From the NCBI GenBank assembly GCA_902559355.1, contig CACEHM010000002.1, positions 62,001-126,000 of the forward strand: a stretch of 64,000 nt of DNA, in the 5' to 3' direction. The DNA comes from an uncultured Gammaproteobacteria bacterium. Lineage in GTDB: Bacteria > Pseudomonadota > Gammaproteobacteria > GCA-002705445 > GCA-002716945. The translations under genes and the position numbers were made by a program. Below are positions 25,797 through 36,146 of this stretch, in pieces (the first letter of the stretch is position 1; each line of letters begins with the position of its first letter). The notes under the pieces were generated by a model. It was not told the origin of the DNA. It saw only the letters and a list, made by a program, of their open reading frames with translations, and made no database searches.

Positions 25797-26413
25797 TGAC
25801 CTTATTAGCTAATCGCAGATCTGCGATACTATTGTTCTCTCTCCCAAACTGTCTGGATAGTCATAGAACACGCATCGTAATTAAAGAGAAGGAGATATCA
25901 GCTGAAGTCCATGAGGTTGATACAAATAAAATTCCTGATGAGATTAAAGTCATCAGCCCCTATGACCAATATCCTTCTCTAGTAGATAGAGAGTTGATCC
26001 TTCAAAATTCTAGAGTAATTATCGAGTATTTAGATGAGAGGTTTCCTCATCCGCCACTATTGCCAGTAGACCCAATATCACGCGCAAAATTTAGACTTGC
26101 ATTAAATGAAATAGAACAACATTGGTATGTTAAATATAAGGAGTTATATATAGGTGAAGTTTTGGATATGAAGTTTGTTGATGAAATTAAAAATTATTTA
26201 CTTGAAATTGCTCCTATGATTAAAAATAGTTTTTTTATGAGCGATGATTTTGGTCTCGTAGACTGTAGCTTGGCACCATTATTATGGAGACTAAAATCAT
26301 TAGATTTTGATTTAGCTTCAAATAATAAAATAATTAGCGAGTACTCAGAGAGAATATTCGATAGAGAAGCTTTTCAAGAAAGTTTAACTGAAACAGAAAA
26401 AGAACTTTTTTAA
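25796..26413 (+). CDS. sspA: Stringent starvation protein A homologue (GST fold)
   Basis: A 205-residue protein with a thioredoxin-like N-terminal domain (AILLFSLPNCLDSHRTRIVI, then QYPSLVDRELILQNSRVIIEYLDERFPHPPLLP) and a helical GST C-terminal domain. SspA binds RNA polymerase and alters sigma-70 transcription in starvation; it has no GST activity in enteric bacteria. Location directly after petC is typical for beta- and gammaproteobacteria. sspB, which usually follows, is missing; the next gene is rsmI after a 73-base gap. Confidence 0.88.
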   Translation: MTLLANRRSAILLFSLPNCLDSHRTRIVIKEKEISAEVHEVDTNKIPDEIKVISPYDQYPSLVDRELILQNSRVIIEYLDERFPHPPLLPVDPISRAKFRLALNEIEQHWYVKYKELYIGEVLDMKFVDEIKNYLLEIAPMIKNSFFMSDDFGLVDCSLAPLLWRLKSLDFDLASNNKIISEYSERIFDREAFQESLTETEKELF

Positions 26414-26486
26414 ATTCCATAAACATTCATTAGGTCTTATGTTTTATATCATCTAATATAATTTAACATATGATAAAGTAATTCTT

Positions 26487-27317
26487 ATGTATGGTGACTT
26501 ATATATTGTTTCCACTCCTATAGGCAACTTGGATGATATCACTATCCGAGCACTAAATGTATTAAGGGATGTAGATTTCATTTTTGCTGAAAGTGTTGAA
26601 AGAACAAAATCTTTACTTGCACACTATGGAATTAAAAAGAAAGTAATATCCTATAATAAAGACAATGAAGTCAGAAAGGCAAGTACAATTATATCTTACC
26701 TTGAAGAATCCAATAATATTGCTTTAGTGACCGATGCTGGGACACCATCAATATCTGACCCCGGATATCATTTATTATCAAAACTTTATCCTGAGATTAA
26801 TGTAATACCAATACCAGGAGCATCATCGCTAAGCTGCGCATTATCAGTATCAAAAATACCAATGAATTCTTTTATTTTCATTGGATTTTTACCAAAAAAA
26901 GATAACGACAGAAAAAAGAAGCTAACTGAATTAGTTTTATATAATAATCCTATCTGTTTATTTGAGAGTAAACACAGATTATTGAAGCTCCTTAGAGATA
27001 TAAATGAGATATTCGGACAGAAGACTCAAATTGGTATATTCAGAGAGCTTACAAAGGTCTATGAAACTATTATTCATGATAGTGTCTCAAATTTGATTAA
27101 TTACTACAGCGAAAATCCCCCAAAAGGAGAGTTTGTAATCATCATTTCGTCAAAATCCTTACATAAGGCCCCAGATAAAAATTATTTGATAATTGTAGAA
27201 CAGCTGATCAAGAAGAAATTCACCAATAAAGACATAGTAGAGATAATCAACCTCATTTCGAATGATTCAAAAAAAGAAATCTATAAAAACGTATTATCTA
27301 TTAGACATAGCATATAG
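26487..27317 (+). CDS. rsmI: 16S rRNA (cytidine-1402-2'-O)-methyltransferase RsmI
   Basis: Tetrapyrrole-methylase-fold enzyme of 276 residues that 2'-O-methylates C1402 in the 16S rRNA decoding centre. Family blocks are LYIVSTPIGNLDDITIRALN, VTDAGTPSISDPGY, PIPGASSLSCALSVS, FIGFLPKK and ELTKVYETI. The C-terminal part (FTNKDIVEIINLISNDSKKEIYKNVL) is the helical extension. It is followed by a terminator-like hairpin before carA. Confidence 0.94.
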   Translation: MYGDLYIVSTPIGNLDDITIRALNVLRDVDFIFAESVERTKSLLAHYGIKKKVISYNKDNEVRKASTIISYLEESNNIALVTDAGTPSISDPGYHLLSKLYPEINVIPIPGASSLSCALSVSKIPMNSFIFIGFLPKKDNDRKKKLTELVLYNNPICLFESKHRLLKLLRDINEIFGQKTQIGIFRELTKVYETIIHDSVSNLINYYSENPPKGEFVIIISSKSLHKAPDKNYLIIVEQLIKKKFTNKDIVEIINLISNDSKKEIYKNVLSIRHSI

Positions 27318-27363
27318 TTTTATCGTATCATTTAGTTTTAGTGGAACCTGCTAAACGACATAT

Positions 27364-27395
27364 AAGATGACTCTAATCGAGGCATCTTTTTTTTT
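27364..27395 (+). terminator. Intrinsic terminator, possible carAB attenuator
   Basis: Stem AAGATG-a-CTC / GAG-g-CATCTT (27364-27388) with a five-base loop, followed directly by nine T residues (27387-27395). It stands only 21 bases before the carA start codon. There is no room for a promoter between it and carA, so transcription of carAB must pass through it. It is therefore either a leaky rsmI terminator or a regulated attenuator. A weaker upstream inverted repeat (TTTAG ... CTAAA, about 27331-27355) could form a competing structure. Confidence 0.75.
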
Positions 27396-27416
27396 ATTTA
27401 AGACAAGGAAAAATAC

Positions 27417-28541
27417 TTGAAATCTTCTGCGATTCTTCTAGCGGACGACACGGTAATACCTGCTGAATCAATTGGATATGATTCAATTACCATAGGTGAA
27501 ATAGTATTCAATACATCTATGACTGGATATCAGGAAATTATTACTGATCCATCATACGATAAACAAATCGTTACTTTTACTAATCCACATATTGGGAACA
27601 CTGGAGTTAATGTCGATGATTATGAGTCTAGTTATAACGGATGCTCAGGAATTATTATCAGAAATCACCCTACAAAAGAAAGTAGTTGGAGAAACGAAAA
27701 TAATTTTCTTGAATTTCTCAAGGACAAAACAATTTCTGCTGTATGCTCGGTAGATACAAGATATTTGACATCACTTCTAAGAGAAAAAGGTTCTATTAAT
27801 GGATGTATAGTGCCAGATATAAAAAAATTGGATAAAGCAAAGGATTTATTATCAAAATTCCCAGGCCTAAATGGATTAGATTTAGCAAAAAATGTGACAA
27901 CTAAAGAGCAATATATTTGGAATGAAGGAACACACGATTTAGTAAATGTTGAGTCTTCAAAAGGTCAAAAAGAGCTGAGAGTATTTGTGTATGATTATGG
28001 CATTAAAAAAAATATATTAAGAATACTTACTGACTTGGGTTGCGATGTGACTGTTGTCCCTGCAGAGACTACTTATGATGAAGTATTGAAAAATAAACCC
28101 GATGGAGTATTTTTATCTAATGGCCCTGGGGATCCTGCAGCATGTGACTATGCCATAAACAACATCAGAAACTTATTATCAAAACAAATACCAATTTTTG
28201 GAATATGCTTAGGTTTTCAGTTGATGTGTTTAGCAAGTGGTGCAAAAACCTATAAAATGAAGTTTGGCCATCATGGCGCAAATCACCCCGTAATTGATGT
28301 TAATACAAGTAGGGTTTACATAACCAGTCAGAACCATGGATTTGCAGTGGATAAAGATTCATTAAAAAGCATCCATAAAATCACGCATAAATCTCTTTTT
28401 GATGAATCTCTTCAAGGAATTGAATTAACAGATACTCCTGCATATGGCTTCCAGGGACATCCAGAGGCTAGTCCTGGCCCACAAGATATTTATAATTTAT
28501 TTAAAAAGTTTATAGACAATATGAAAAAGAATAATGCCTAA
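27417..28541 (+). CDS. carA: Carbamoyl-phosphate synthase small (glutaminase) subunit
   Basis: Supplies ammonia from glutamine to CarB. The start is TTG at 27417, supported by AAGGA about seven bases upstream and by the family N terminus ([20 protein letters not shown]). The class I amidotransferase domain holds the nucleophile Cys in GICLGFQL and the His/Glu pair in [12 protein letters not shown]; the N-terminal domain has [17 protein letters not shown]. Length 374. It overlaps carB by eight bases. Confidence 0.96.
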   Translation: MKSSAILLADDTVIPAESIGYDSITIGEIVFNTSMTGYQEIITDPSYDKQIVTFTNPHIGNTGVNVDDYESSYNGCSGIIIRNHPTKESSWRNENNFLEFLKDKTISAVCSVDTRYLTSLLREKGSINGCIVPDIKKLDKAKDLLSKFPGLNGLDLAKNVTTKEQYIWNEGTHDLVNVESSKGQKELRVFVYDYGIKKNILRILTDLGCDVTVVPAETTYDEVLKNKPDGVFLSNGPGDPAACDYAINNIRNLLSKQIPIFGICLGFQLMCLASGAKTYKMKFGHHGANHPVIDVNTSRVYITSQNHGFAVDKDSLKSIHKITHKSLFDESLQGIELTDTPAYGFQGHPEASPGPQDIYNLFKKFIDNMKKNNA

Positions 28542-31500
28542 AGAAAACGGAATAAATAGTATTTTGGTAATTGGTGCAGGGCCAATTATTATCGGTCAGG
28601 CATGTGAATTTGATTACTCTGGTGTTCAAGCATGTAAAGCTCTTAGAGAAGAGGGTATAAAAACTATTCTTGTAAATTCTAACCCTGCTACAATCATGAC
28701 TGATCCTGATATGGCAGATAAAATTTACATTGAACCAATACATTGGAGGAATATAGAAAAAATTATTGCTATAGAAAAACCAGATGCAATTCTTCCAACT
28801 ATGGGTGGCCAGACTGCGCTTAACACAACATTAGATCTCAATAGACATAAGATTCTTGAAAAATATAATGTCAAGATAATTGGAGCAAGCGTTGATTCTA
28901 TTGATATGGCTGAGGATAGAGAACTCTTTAAAAATGCGATGACAGATATTGGTCTTGAAACGCCAAGAGCTTATGTTGCTAAAGATTTTGATAGAGCATT
29001 AGTGATTCAAAAAGACATTGGTTACCCAATTATTATAAGACCTTCATTTACATTAGGCGGATCAGGCGGAGGCATTGCATACAACAAACAAGACTTTGAG
29101 AAAATAGTTAAAAGAGGTCTAGACTTATCACCAACGAATGAGGTTCTTCTAGAAGAGTCAGTAATCGGATGGAAAGAATTCGAAATGGAAGTTGTCAGGG
29201 ATAAGAATAATAATTGCATAATTGTTTGCTCTATAGAAAATCTAGATCCAATGGGAGTTCATACAGGAGATTCGATTACAATAGCTCCAGCACAAACTCT
29301 TACAGATAAGGAATATCAAAACCTTAGAAACCAGTCTATTCAAGTTCTTAGAAAAATTGGAGTTGATACAGGTGGATCAAATGTTCAATTTGCAATTAAT
29401 CCAGATAATGGAAAAATTTATGTCATTGAGATGAATCCAAGGGTCTCTAGATCTTCTGCACTTGCATCAAAAGCTACAGGTTTTCCTATCGCTAAAGTTG
29501 CAGCTAAATTAGCTATTGGTTATACCTTGGATGAGCTAAGAAATGAAATCACTGGAGATGTAATCCCTTCATCATTTGAACCAAGCATTGATTATATTGT
29601 AACCAAAATACCAAGGTTTGCATTCGAAAAATTTAAAGAGGCTGATTCTCATCTTACAACCCAAATGAAGTCAGTAGGTGAAGTAATGGCAATTGGCAGT
29701 TGTTTTAAAGAATCTCTTCAAAAAGCATTGAGGGGATTGGAGGTTGGTATAGATGGATTTGATGAAATTATATTTGAAGAATCACTGTCATCAAAAGAGA
29801 GACAAGATTTGATAGTCAAAGAAATATCAACGCCATCCTCTAATAGAATTCTTTATGTAGCACAAGCTTTCAGAGAAGGTATGAGCATAGATGATGTTTT
29901 CAATTTGTCTTTTATTGATAAATGGTTTCTTAATCAAGTATATGAGATCATTATTTCTGAAAATAAAATAAAAGATAAATCAATTGAACTAACAAAAGAA
30001 GAAGTATATGCAATGAAATCATTCGGATTTTCCGATAGGAGATTAGCAAAGTTATACAACACTAGCGAAAAAAATATTAGAGATTTCCGTAAGGACAAAT
30101 CTATAAGCCCAGTTTTTAAAAGAATTGACACATGCGCAGCAGAATTTAAATCATCAACAGCATACATGTATTCTACATATTCTGACTTTTGTGAATCTAA
30201 TCCTACAGACAACAAAAAAGTTATTATCCTTGGTGGTGGACCAAATAGAATTGGACAAGGAATAGAATTTGATTACTGTTGTGTACATGCCTCTATGGCT
30301 CTCAAAGAGGCTGGGTTTGAAACAATTATGATAAATTGTAATCCTGAGACTGTCTCTACTGACTACGATACTTCTGACAGGCTTTACTTTGAGCCACTCA
30401 CAGTAGAGGATGTAATGTCTATAATAGACATTGAGAGACCATGGGGTGTAATTGTTCAATATGGAGGCCAAACACCTTTGAAACTTGCAGATGAACTTGA
30501 GAAATGTGGCGTAAGAATAATAGGAACTTCTCCTGATTCTATTGACTTGGCAGAGGATAGAGAAAGATTTAAAGTTTTGGTTGAGTCATTAGGTTTAAGA
30601 CAACCTATGAATGAAACTGTAACCAATATTGCTGAAGCAAAAAAATCTGCAGAAGAGATAGGCTACCCATTGGTTGTAAGACCATCTTATGTTCTTGGTG
30701 GAAGAGCTATGGAAATTGTTACTAATACTTCTGATTTAGAAAAATATATGAAAGAAGCTGTAGATGTCTCTGATGATTCGCCTATCCTTCTGGATAAATT
30801 TCTAAATGATGCTATAGAAGTTGATATTGATCTTCTTTGCGACGGTAAAGATGTTTATGTAGCTGGTATCATGGAACACATAGAAGAAGCAGGTATACAT
30901 TCTGGCGATTCAGGTTGTTCGCTACCACCGTACACTCTTAAAGATGAAATCGTTGATGAACTGAAAGATCAAGCTTCTAAATTAGCTATGGCATTAAAAG
31001 TGATAGGTTTAATGAATGCCCAATTCGCCATCAAAGATGATCAAATATTTTTATTAGAAGCAAATCCAAGAGCATCAAGAACAGCACCATTTGTCTCAAA
31101 AGCTATTGGACTCCAACTAGCAAAACTAGGCGCTCTAGTCATGTCAGGTGCTACCATTAAGGAATTAAGTTTACCAACAGAAAGAAAAAATAATTCTTAT
31201 TTTTCTGTTAAAGAGGCTGTTTTCCCATTTTCTAAATTTCCAGAGGTAGATGTATTATTGGGACCTGAAATGAAATCAACTGGAGAAGTTATGGGTTTTG
31301 GTAAATCATTCGGTGAAGCATATTTTAAAGCTCAGAGAGCAGCTGGTGTTATTTTACCTAAAACTGGGAACGTATTTATAAGTGTAAGAGATCACGATAA
31401 AGAACCAATATGTGAAGTAGCAGCAGAGCTTATAAATATGGGATTTGATATCTACGCAACCTCTGGAACTTATCTTCACCTCAAAGAATCTGGAGTATCA

Positions 31501-31767
31501 TGTACTAAAATTAATAAAGTAAAAGATGGACATCCTCATATTGTAGATATGATAAAAAATAACGAAGTTCATTTAATAATAAATACGACCGAGGGTGCAC
31601 GCTCCATAAAAGATTCATTCTCAATAAGAAAAGAGGCTCAGAATCATAAAATATCCTTAACGACAACAGTGTCTGGAGCCAAAGCTTTTTGTAGAGCAAT
31701 TAAATTTATAGATGATTTTGATGCTGTTGATTTAAAGCTAAGACATGAGTCTTTAACTGTTAATTAA
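28534..31767 (+). CDS. carB: Carbamoyl-phosphate synthase large subunit
   Basis: A 1077-residue enzyme that forms carbamoyl phosphate for pyrimidine and arginine synthesis. Two homologous ATP-grasp halves are visible: each starts with a [27 protein letters not shown] nucleotide motif, contains a GYP-(I/L)(I/V)-(I/V)RPS motif and ends with E.NPR.SR. The C-terminal MGS-like allosteric domain (from about residue 940, [15 protein letters not shown]) binds UMP/ornithine in relatives. The stop overlaps the stop of the converging symporter gene by four bases. Its product feeds the argF enzyme encoded at 5185. Confidence 0.97.
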   Translation: MPKENGINSILVIGAGPIIIGQACEFDYSGVQACKALREEGIKTILVNSNPATIMTDPDMADKIYIEPIHWRNIEKIIAIEKPDAILPTMGGQTALNTTLDLNRHKILEKYNVKIIGASVDSIDMAEDRELFKNAMTDIGLETPRAYVAKDFDRALVIQKDIGYPIIIRPSFTLGGSGGGIAYNKQDFEKIVKRGLDLSPTNEVLLEESVIGWKEFEMEVVRDKNNNCIIVCSIENLDPMGVHTGDSITIAPAQTLTDKEYQNLRNQSIQVLRKIGVDTGGSNVQFAINPDNGKIYVIEMNPRVSRSSALASKATGFPIAKVAAKLAIGYTLDELRNEITGDVIPSSFEPSIDYIVTKIPRFAFEKFKEADSHLTTQMKSVGEVMAIGSCFKESLQKALRGLEVGIDGFDEIIFEESLSSKERQDLIVKEISTPSSNRILYVAQAFREGMSIDDVFNLSFIDKWFLNQVYEIIISENKIKDKSIELTKEEVYAMKSFGFSDRRLAKLYNTSEKNIRDFRKDKSISPVFKRIDTCAAEFKSSTAYMYSTYSDFCESNPTDNKKVIILGGGPNRIGQGIEFDYCCVHASMALKEAGFETIMINCNPETVSTDYDTSDRLYFEPLTVEDVMSIIDIERPWGVIVQYGGQTPLKLADELEKCGVRIIGTSPDSIDLAEDRERFKVLVESLGLRQPMNETVTNIAEAKKSAEEIGYPLVVRPSYVLGGRAMEIVTNTSDLEKYMKEAVDVSDDSPILLDKFLNDAIEVDIDLLCDGKDVYVAGIMEHIEEAGIHSGDSGCSLPPYTLKDEIVDELKDQASKLAMALKVIGLMNAQFAIKDDQIFLLEANPRASRTAPFVSKAIGLQLAKLGALVMSGATIKELSLPTERKNNSYFSVKEAVFPFSKFPEVDVLLGPEMKSTGEVMGFGKSFGEAYFKAQRAAGVILPKTGNVFISVRDHDKEPICEVAAELINMGFDIYATSGTYLHLKESGVSCTKINKVKDGHPHIVDMIKNNEVHLIINTTEGARSIKDSFSIRKEAQNHKISLTTTVSGAKAFCRAIKFIDDFDAVDLKLRHESLTVN

Positions 31768-32984
31768 GATTTAAAAATAGTCTCATCTATTCTATTTTCA
31801 CTATTAGCAACTATGCAACTTATACAAAGGTCACCACTCACATTAATAGAGGTTCTCATCATATCAAGCAATCTATCAACACCTAAGAGTAATGTTATAC
31901 CCTCTAAAGGGATGCCTATTTGAGTAAAAATTACTGTTAGCATTATTATTCCAGCGCTGGGTATACCCGCAGTACCTATGGAAGCAATTGTTGCCGTTAT
32001 CACGATTGTAAGTATTTCAGGCATGCCAAGATCAATACCATAAAGACTGGCCAGGAAAAATGTCGCACAACCCTGCATAATTGCAGTTCCATCCATATTT
32101 ATAGTTGCACCTAATGGAATCGTAAAACTGCTTATCGATTTATTTATACCACATTTCTCATTAGCAGCTTTAAGTGTAAACGGAATTGATGCACTGCTAC
32201 TGGATGTACTAAATGTAAAAACAATGACGTCTTTTATATTGATAAAAAATTTCTTTGGGCTTAGGTTCGTGAAAGTTTTTAACATGAAATAAAAAGTTAT
32301 AAAGAAATGAAATAGCAGTACAAAAACGACCGTAAAAAAATAACCCATTAGTGGCGTGAGTGTTTCAAGACCTTGAGTAGCAAATGTTTTTGATAAAATA
32401 CAAAATACTGCGATTGGCGTAAAAGATATGATTATCTTTACAAGCTCATTAATCACGGCATTAAATTCATGAAAATAATTAACAAAAGTTTTAACTTTAT
32501 CTTTAACTTTACTTGCTGCAATACCAATTAGAACAGAGAAAATTAATAGATGAATGATATTTCCATTGGATAGTGATTTAAAGATATTAGTTGGGAAGAA
32601 ATTTGACTCAGTTTCAATATTATCTATAGAAACATCACTCTCAAGATTTGATAATAAAATTGGTTCATAATCTATAAATGATGAAAATAATAAACCTAAC
32701 GAAATAGCTATGACAGTTGTTAGCAAATATAACGATAAAGTTTTGATACCTAATCTAGAGAGTGAAACATCATCAGATAATGATATTATGCCGCAAACTA
32801 TGGAAAAAAATATCAGGGGAATAATAACTAGCTTGAGGGCAGAAATAAATAAATCTGATACTACACTGAAAAGATTTATAACAATTGAATCATCTGCAGA
32901 TACATCATAAGTAAATATGTTTAAAAATATGCCGGCTATAATTCCTAAAATCATTGCAACAATGATTTTTTTTGTGAAGGACAT
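31764..32984 (-). CDS. Sodium/proton:dicarboxylate or amino-acid symporter (DAACS family)
   Basis: A 406-residue inner-membrane carrier of the glutamate-transporter (GltPh) fold with eight membrane helices and two re-entrant loops. Hairpin 1 carries the serine-rich motif [12 protein letters not shown]; helix 7 has the sodium-binding NMDGTA; hairpin 2 is around [13 protein letters not shown]; helix 8 has [16 protein letters not shown], where the Asp and Asn contact substrate. The Arg that selects acidic amino acids in helix 8 (RTSIN versus RD..N patterns) cannot be judged safely by eye, so the substrate is left open. It follows tpx by two bases on the same strand. Confidence 0.9.
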   Translation of the reverse strand: MSFTKKIIVAMILGIIAGIFLNIFTYDVSADDSIVINLFSVVSDLFISALKLVIIPLIFFSIVCGIISLSDDVSLSRLGIKTLSLYLLTTVIAISLGLLFSSFIDYEPILLSNLESDVSIDNIETESNFFPTNIFKSLSNGNIIHLLIFSVLIGIAASKVKDKVKTFVNYFHEFNAVINELVKIIISFTPIAVFCILSKTFATQGLETLTPLMGYFFTVVFVLLFHFFITFYFMLKTFTNLSPKKFFINIKDVIVFTFSTSSSSASIPFTLKAANEKCGINKSISSFTIPLGATINMDGTAIMQGCATFFLASLYGIDLGMPEILTIVITATIASIGTAGIPSAGIIMLTVIFTQIGIPLEGITLLLGVDRLLDMMRTSINVSGDLCISCIVANSENRIDETIFKS

Positions 32985-32986
32985 TA

Positions 32987-33487
32987 CTATTTAATTGAGT
33001 CTAATGCAGCTTGATAGTTAGGTTCATCAGCAATTTCAGTTACAAGTTCTGAGTGAAGTACTTTGTTATCTTTAGAGATTGTAACAATCGCTCTTGTTGT
33101 AATACCAGAAAGCGGGCCATCTACTAATAAAACACCATAATCTTTTGCAAAATTTCTTGACCTCATCATCGATACAGGCGTCACATTTGCAAGAGATTCG
33201 CTCGAGCAAAATCTTTTCATAGCGAAAGGTAGGTCGCTTGATACAATTAGCATCACTGTATCATCAAGTCCTGCCACTTTCTCATTGAAAACTAATGTTG
33301 ATTTTTGACATACAGGCGTATCGAGACTAGGAACAATACTTAATATTTTATTTTTACCATCAAAACTAGAGAGATTTACGTCTTGTAAATCAGAATCCAC
33401 AAGGATGAAGTCCGGAGCAATTGAGCCTTTGGCAACGATATCAGAATTTGTGTTAACTTCATTACCTTTCAATGTTATTTTAGCCAT
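32987..33487 (-). CDS. tpx: Thiol peroxidase Tpx
   Basis: Atypical 2-Cys peroxiredoxin reducing hydroperoxides with thioredoxin. With the start at 33487 (MAKITLKGN) the protein has 166 residues, peroxidatic Cys60 in DTPVCQKST and resolving Cys94 in RFCSSESLANVTPVS, matching the Tpx spacing. An in-frame ATG six bases earlier is less likely because it falls almost on the putative -10 box. It diverges from rlmE with 19 bases between start codons. Confidence 0.94.
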   Translation of the reverse strand: MAKITLKGNEVNTNSDIVAKGSIAPDFILVDSDLQDVNLSSFDGKNKILSIVPSLDTPVCQKSTLVFNEKVAGLDDTVMLIVSSDLPFAMKRFCSSESLANVTPVSMMRSRNFAKDYGVLLVDGPLSGITTRAIVTISKDNKVLHSELVTEIADEPNYQAALDSIK

Positions 33488-33506
33488 GAACATAGATTAT
33501 ACCGAT
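33488..33506. promoter_or_regulatory. 19-base divergent gap of tpx and rlmE with a tpx -10 box
   Basis: TATAAT occurs on the minus strand (plus-strand ATTATA 33496-33501), preceded by GG. It would start tpx transcription within about two bases of the tpx ATG, again predicting a leaderless message. For rlmE no equally good -10 is visible in the gap; TAGATT (33493-33498) is a weak candidate and its promoter may lie inside the tpx coding region. Confidence 0.4.
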
Positions 33507-34118
33507 ATGACAAAAAAGAAAAGTATAAAAAATTGGGTTAACAAACATTCTAAAGACAGGTATGTGAAGTTATCCCAAACTGAAAATTATAGATCAAGAG
33601 CATTTCATAAGCTTCATGAGATTCAAGAAAAATATACTATTTTTAAGTCTTCTCAGAACATACTTGATTTAGGTTCCGCTCCTGGTTCTTGGTCGGAGTA
33701 TGTTAGCAGAAACTTCAAGGAAAAAAATCTTGTCGCTATAGATCTCCTTGACATGAAAAAAATCAAAGGTGTACATTTTATTAAAGGGGATATCAATAAA
33801 TTGGCGGATAGAAGTCAAATATACGCTAAAATGAACAAAGCAGACCTTGTATTATCAGATATCGCCCCTAACATTAGTGGTATAGAAGATGTAGATCAGG
33901 CAAATTTCGTTGAGATTCTTGAGTCAATACTTAGCATATGTTCTGATTTACTCAAAATAAATGGAGTTTTAGTTATGAAGTTTTTCATTGGATCATCATA
34001 TGATTTTTCAAGAGAAAAGCTGAAACAGTCTTTTAGCAAAGTAGCAACTTACAAGCCTGATTCCTCAAGAAGAAGCAGTAATGAGGTGTTCTTTGTTTGT
34101 AATGGATATAAAGACTGA
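33507..34118 (+). CDS. rlmE: 23S rRNA (uridine-2552-2'-O)-methyltransferase RlmE (FtsJ/RrmJ)
   Basis: SAM-dependent enzyme that methylates U2552 of 23S rRNA during late 50S assembly. The start at 33507 gives 203 residues beginning MTKKKSIKNWVNKH, close to the family length; longer reading would run antisense through tpx. Motifs: SRAFHKLHEIQ with the catalytic Lys, SAM loop DLGSAPGSWSEYV, DLVLSDIAPNISG with the catalytic Asp, and GVLVMKFF with the second catalytic Lys. ftsH follows, as in enteric bacteria. Confidence 0.94.
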   Translation: MTKKKSIKNWVNKHSKDRYVKLSQTENYRSRAFHKLHEIQEKYTIFKSSQNILDLGSAPGSWSEYVSRNFKEKNLVAIDLLDMKKIKGVHFIKGDINKLADRSQIYAKMNKADLVLSDIAPNISGIEDVDQANFVEILESILSICSDLLKINGVLVMKFFIGSSYDFSREKLKQSFSKVATYKPDSSRRSSNEVFFVCNGYKD

Positions 34119-34150
34119 TATTATTGAAATTATTAATTAACAATGTCACA

Positions 34151-34167
34151 CTTAGAATGATTCTAAG
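34151..34167 (+). promoter_or_regulatory. Perfect inverted repeat in front of the ftsH ribosome site
   Basis: CTTAGAAT-G-ATTCTAAG is an eight-base perfect repeat with a single spacer base, followed immediately by AAAGGGAG, the strong ribosome site of ftsH. The one-base spacer makes a tight RNA hairpin unlikely without opening inner pairs, so a DNA operator is at least as likely as an RNA element. Its binding factor is unknown. Confidence 0.5.
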
Positions 34168-34179
34168 AAAGGGAGTATT

Positions 34180-36090
34180 ATGGGAGACTTAGTCAAAAAT
34201 TTAGTTATTTGGACAGTAATTGCGGTTGTAATTATGTCTTTATTTACAGGAGTTGGAGGAAGAAATACTGCCTCACAAGAATTTAATTACACAGATTTTA
34301 TGCAACAAGTCCAAACCGGCCAGGTTGAGGAAGTAACAATAGCAGGAAGAGAAATTTCTGGTTCATTCAAATCGGGTGAAACATTCAGAACTTATAGTCC
34401 TGAAACAGATAATTCTGCATTGGTAGGCGAACTCATTAAAGGCAAGGTGCGCATCAGCGGTAAAGCTCCGGAAAAACAATCTTTTCTGGCTCAAATATTT
34501 ATACATTGGTTCCCATTTCTTCTGCTAATTGGTGTTTGGATCTTCTTTATGAGACAAATGCAAGGCGGCGGTGGCCGAGGTGGAGCAATGTCATTTGGTA
34601 AAAGTAAAGCTAAAATGCAAACTGAGGATCAAGTGAAAGTTACATTTAAGGATGTTGCTGGAGTAGAAGAAGCAAAAGAAGAAGTTAAAGAACTTGTCGA
34701 TTTCCTGAGAGATCCTGCAAAATTTCAAAACCTTGGTGGTAATATTCCCAGAGGAGTATTGATGTCAGGTTCACCTGGTACAGGTAAAACACTCCTTGCT
34801 AGGGCAATCGCCGGAGAGGCAAAAGTACCATTCTTTACAATATCCGGTTCGGACTTTGTAGAGATGTTTGTTGGTGTTGGTGCTTCAAGAGTAAGAGACA
34901 TGTTTGAGACAGCAAAAAAACACGCTCCATGCATTATCTTTATAGATGAGATAGATGCAGTAGGAAGGCACAGGGGAGCAGGTGTAGGCGGCGGAAACGA
35001 TGAGCGTGAGCAGACACTCAACCAGTTGCTAGTAGAAATGGACGGATTCGACGGTAATGAAGGCGTTATTGTAATCGCAGCTACTAACAGACCAGATGTG
35101 TTGGATCCAGCCTTGTTACGTCCTGGCAGATTCGATAGACAAGTTACAGTACCTCTACCTGATATTCGTGGTAGGGAACAGATTCTTAAAGTACACATGA
35201 GAAAAATACCTATAGCAAATGATGTAAATCCTAAACTATTAGCAAGAGGCACACCTGGATTCTCAGGGGCAGACTTGGCTAATCTTGCAAATGAAGCTGC
35301 ATTATTCGCTGCAAGAGCTAATAAAAAAATTGTTGATATGGATGATTTTGAAAAAGCTAAGGATAAGATTCTAATGGGCGGTGAGAGAAAATCAATGGTC
35401 ATGAATGATGATGAAAAGAAACTGACAGCTTATCATGAAGCAGGCCATGCAATTGTAGGAAGATTAGTTCCTGATCATGATCCTGTTTACAAAGTAAGTA
35501 TTATTCCGAGAGGAAGGGCTCTTGGTGTCACTATGTTTTTACCCGAAGAAGATCGATACAGTAATAGCAGGCAACGCATAAATAGTATGATTGCAGCATT
35601 ATTTGGCGGAAGAGTAGCCGAAGAAGTTATCTTTGGTGATGATGCGGTAACAACCGGTGCTTCAAATGATATTGAAAGAGCTACTGACTTAGCAAGAAAT
35701 ATGGTAACAAAGTGGGGACTTTCAGAAAAAATGGGTCCATTAGCCTACAGCGAGCAAGAGCAGGAAGTATTTCTAGGTAAGTCAGCATCTCAAACAAATA
35801 AGAACATGTCGAATGAGACTGCTAGTTCTATTGATTCTGAAATCAGAAAAATTATTGATCATCAATATAAAAGAGCTACGAAGCTTATCAAAGATAACTT
35901 AGAAAAAATGCATTTGATGGCAGATGCACTAATGAAGTATGAAACTATTGATGTTGAACAAATTGATCAAATCATGGATGGCAAAGTTCCTGATGCACCT
36001 GATAGCTGGTCGGATGATGATAATGATTCATCTGGTAAACCAGCTAATACTACTTCAAAAGATAGCCCATCAGCTTCACCTGCATCATAA
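34180..36090 (+). CDS. ftsH: ATP-dependent zinc metalloprotease FtsH
   Basis: Membrane-bound AAA+ protease of 636 residues that degrades misfolded membrane proteins and regulatory targets such as LpxC and sigma-32 in relatives. Membrane segments lie at about residues 7-24 and 104-124. Walker A is GSPGTGKT (197-204), Walker [11 protein letters not shown], the SRH is [20 protein letters not shown], and the zinc site HEAGH is at 419-423. The last 25 residues are Ser/Asp/Pro-rich and probably disordered. A strong AAAGGGAG ribosome site precedes the ATG. Confidence 0.97.
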   Translation: MGDLVKNLVIWTVIAVVIMSLFTGVGGRNTASQEFNYTDFMQQVQTGQVEEVTIAGREISGSFKSGETFRTYSPETDNSALVGELIKGKVRISGKAPEKQSFLAQIFIHWFPFLLLIGVWIFFMRQMQGGGGRGGAMSFGKSKAKMQTEDQVKVTFKDVAGVEEAKEEVKELVDFLRDPAKFQNLGGNIPRGVLMSGSPGTGKTLLARAIAGEAKVPFFTISGSDFVEMFVGVGASRVRDMFETAKKHAPCIIFIDEIDAVGRHRGAGVGGGNDEREQTLNQLLVEMDGFDGNEGVIVIAATNRPDVLDPALLRPGRFDRQVTVPLPDIRGREQILKVHMRKIPIANDVNPKLLARGTPGFSGADLANLANEAALFAARANKKIVDMDDFEKAKDKILMGGERKSMVMNDDEKKLTAYHEAGHAIVGRLVPDHDPVYKVSIIPRGRALGVTMFLPEEDRYSNSRQRINSMIAALFGGRVAEEVIFGDDAVTTGASNDIERATDLARNMVTKWGLSEKMGPLAYSEQEQEVFLGKSASQTNKNMSNETASSIDSEIRKIIDHQYKRATKLIKDNLEKMHLMADALMKYETIDVEQIDQIMDGKVPDAPDSWSDDDNDSSGKPANTTSKDSPSASPAS

Positions 36091-36102
36091 GACTTCAAAA
36101 TT

Positions 36103-36139
36103 AGTTCATGGTAGTATATAAAAAAAGCTACCATGGACT
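36103..36139 (+). terminator. Long stem-loop between ftsH and the exonuclease gene
   Basis: Arms AGTTCATGGTAG (36103-36114) and CTACCATGGACT (36128-36139) form a 12-bp stem with one G-U pair and a 13-base A-rich loop. No T-run follows, so it is a poor intrinsic terminator on the plus strand; it may act as an mRNA 3'-end stabiliser for ftsH or as a translational block, since the right arm ends seven bases before the TTG start of the next gene. Confidence 0.5.
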
Positions 36140-36146
36140 AAATTGA

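Noticed and set aside
27318-27416. RNase P RNA gene next to rsmI
   Set aside because: The gap is only 99 bases and shows a terminator, not the several-hundred-base conserved RNase P structure.
33405-33506. N-terminal extension of rlmE into tpx
   Set aside because: Antisense to the conserved tpx N terminus and longer than the RlmE family.
34725-35402. 225-codon open frame on the minus strand
   Set aside because: Complete antisense shadow of the ftsH ATPase domain; composition is Ser/Pro-rich, with no recognisable domain or ribosome site.
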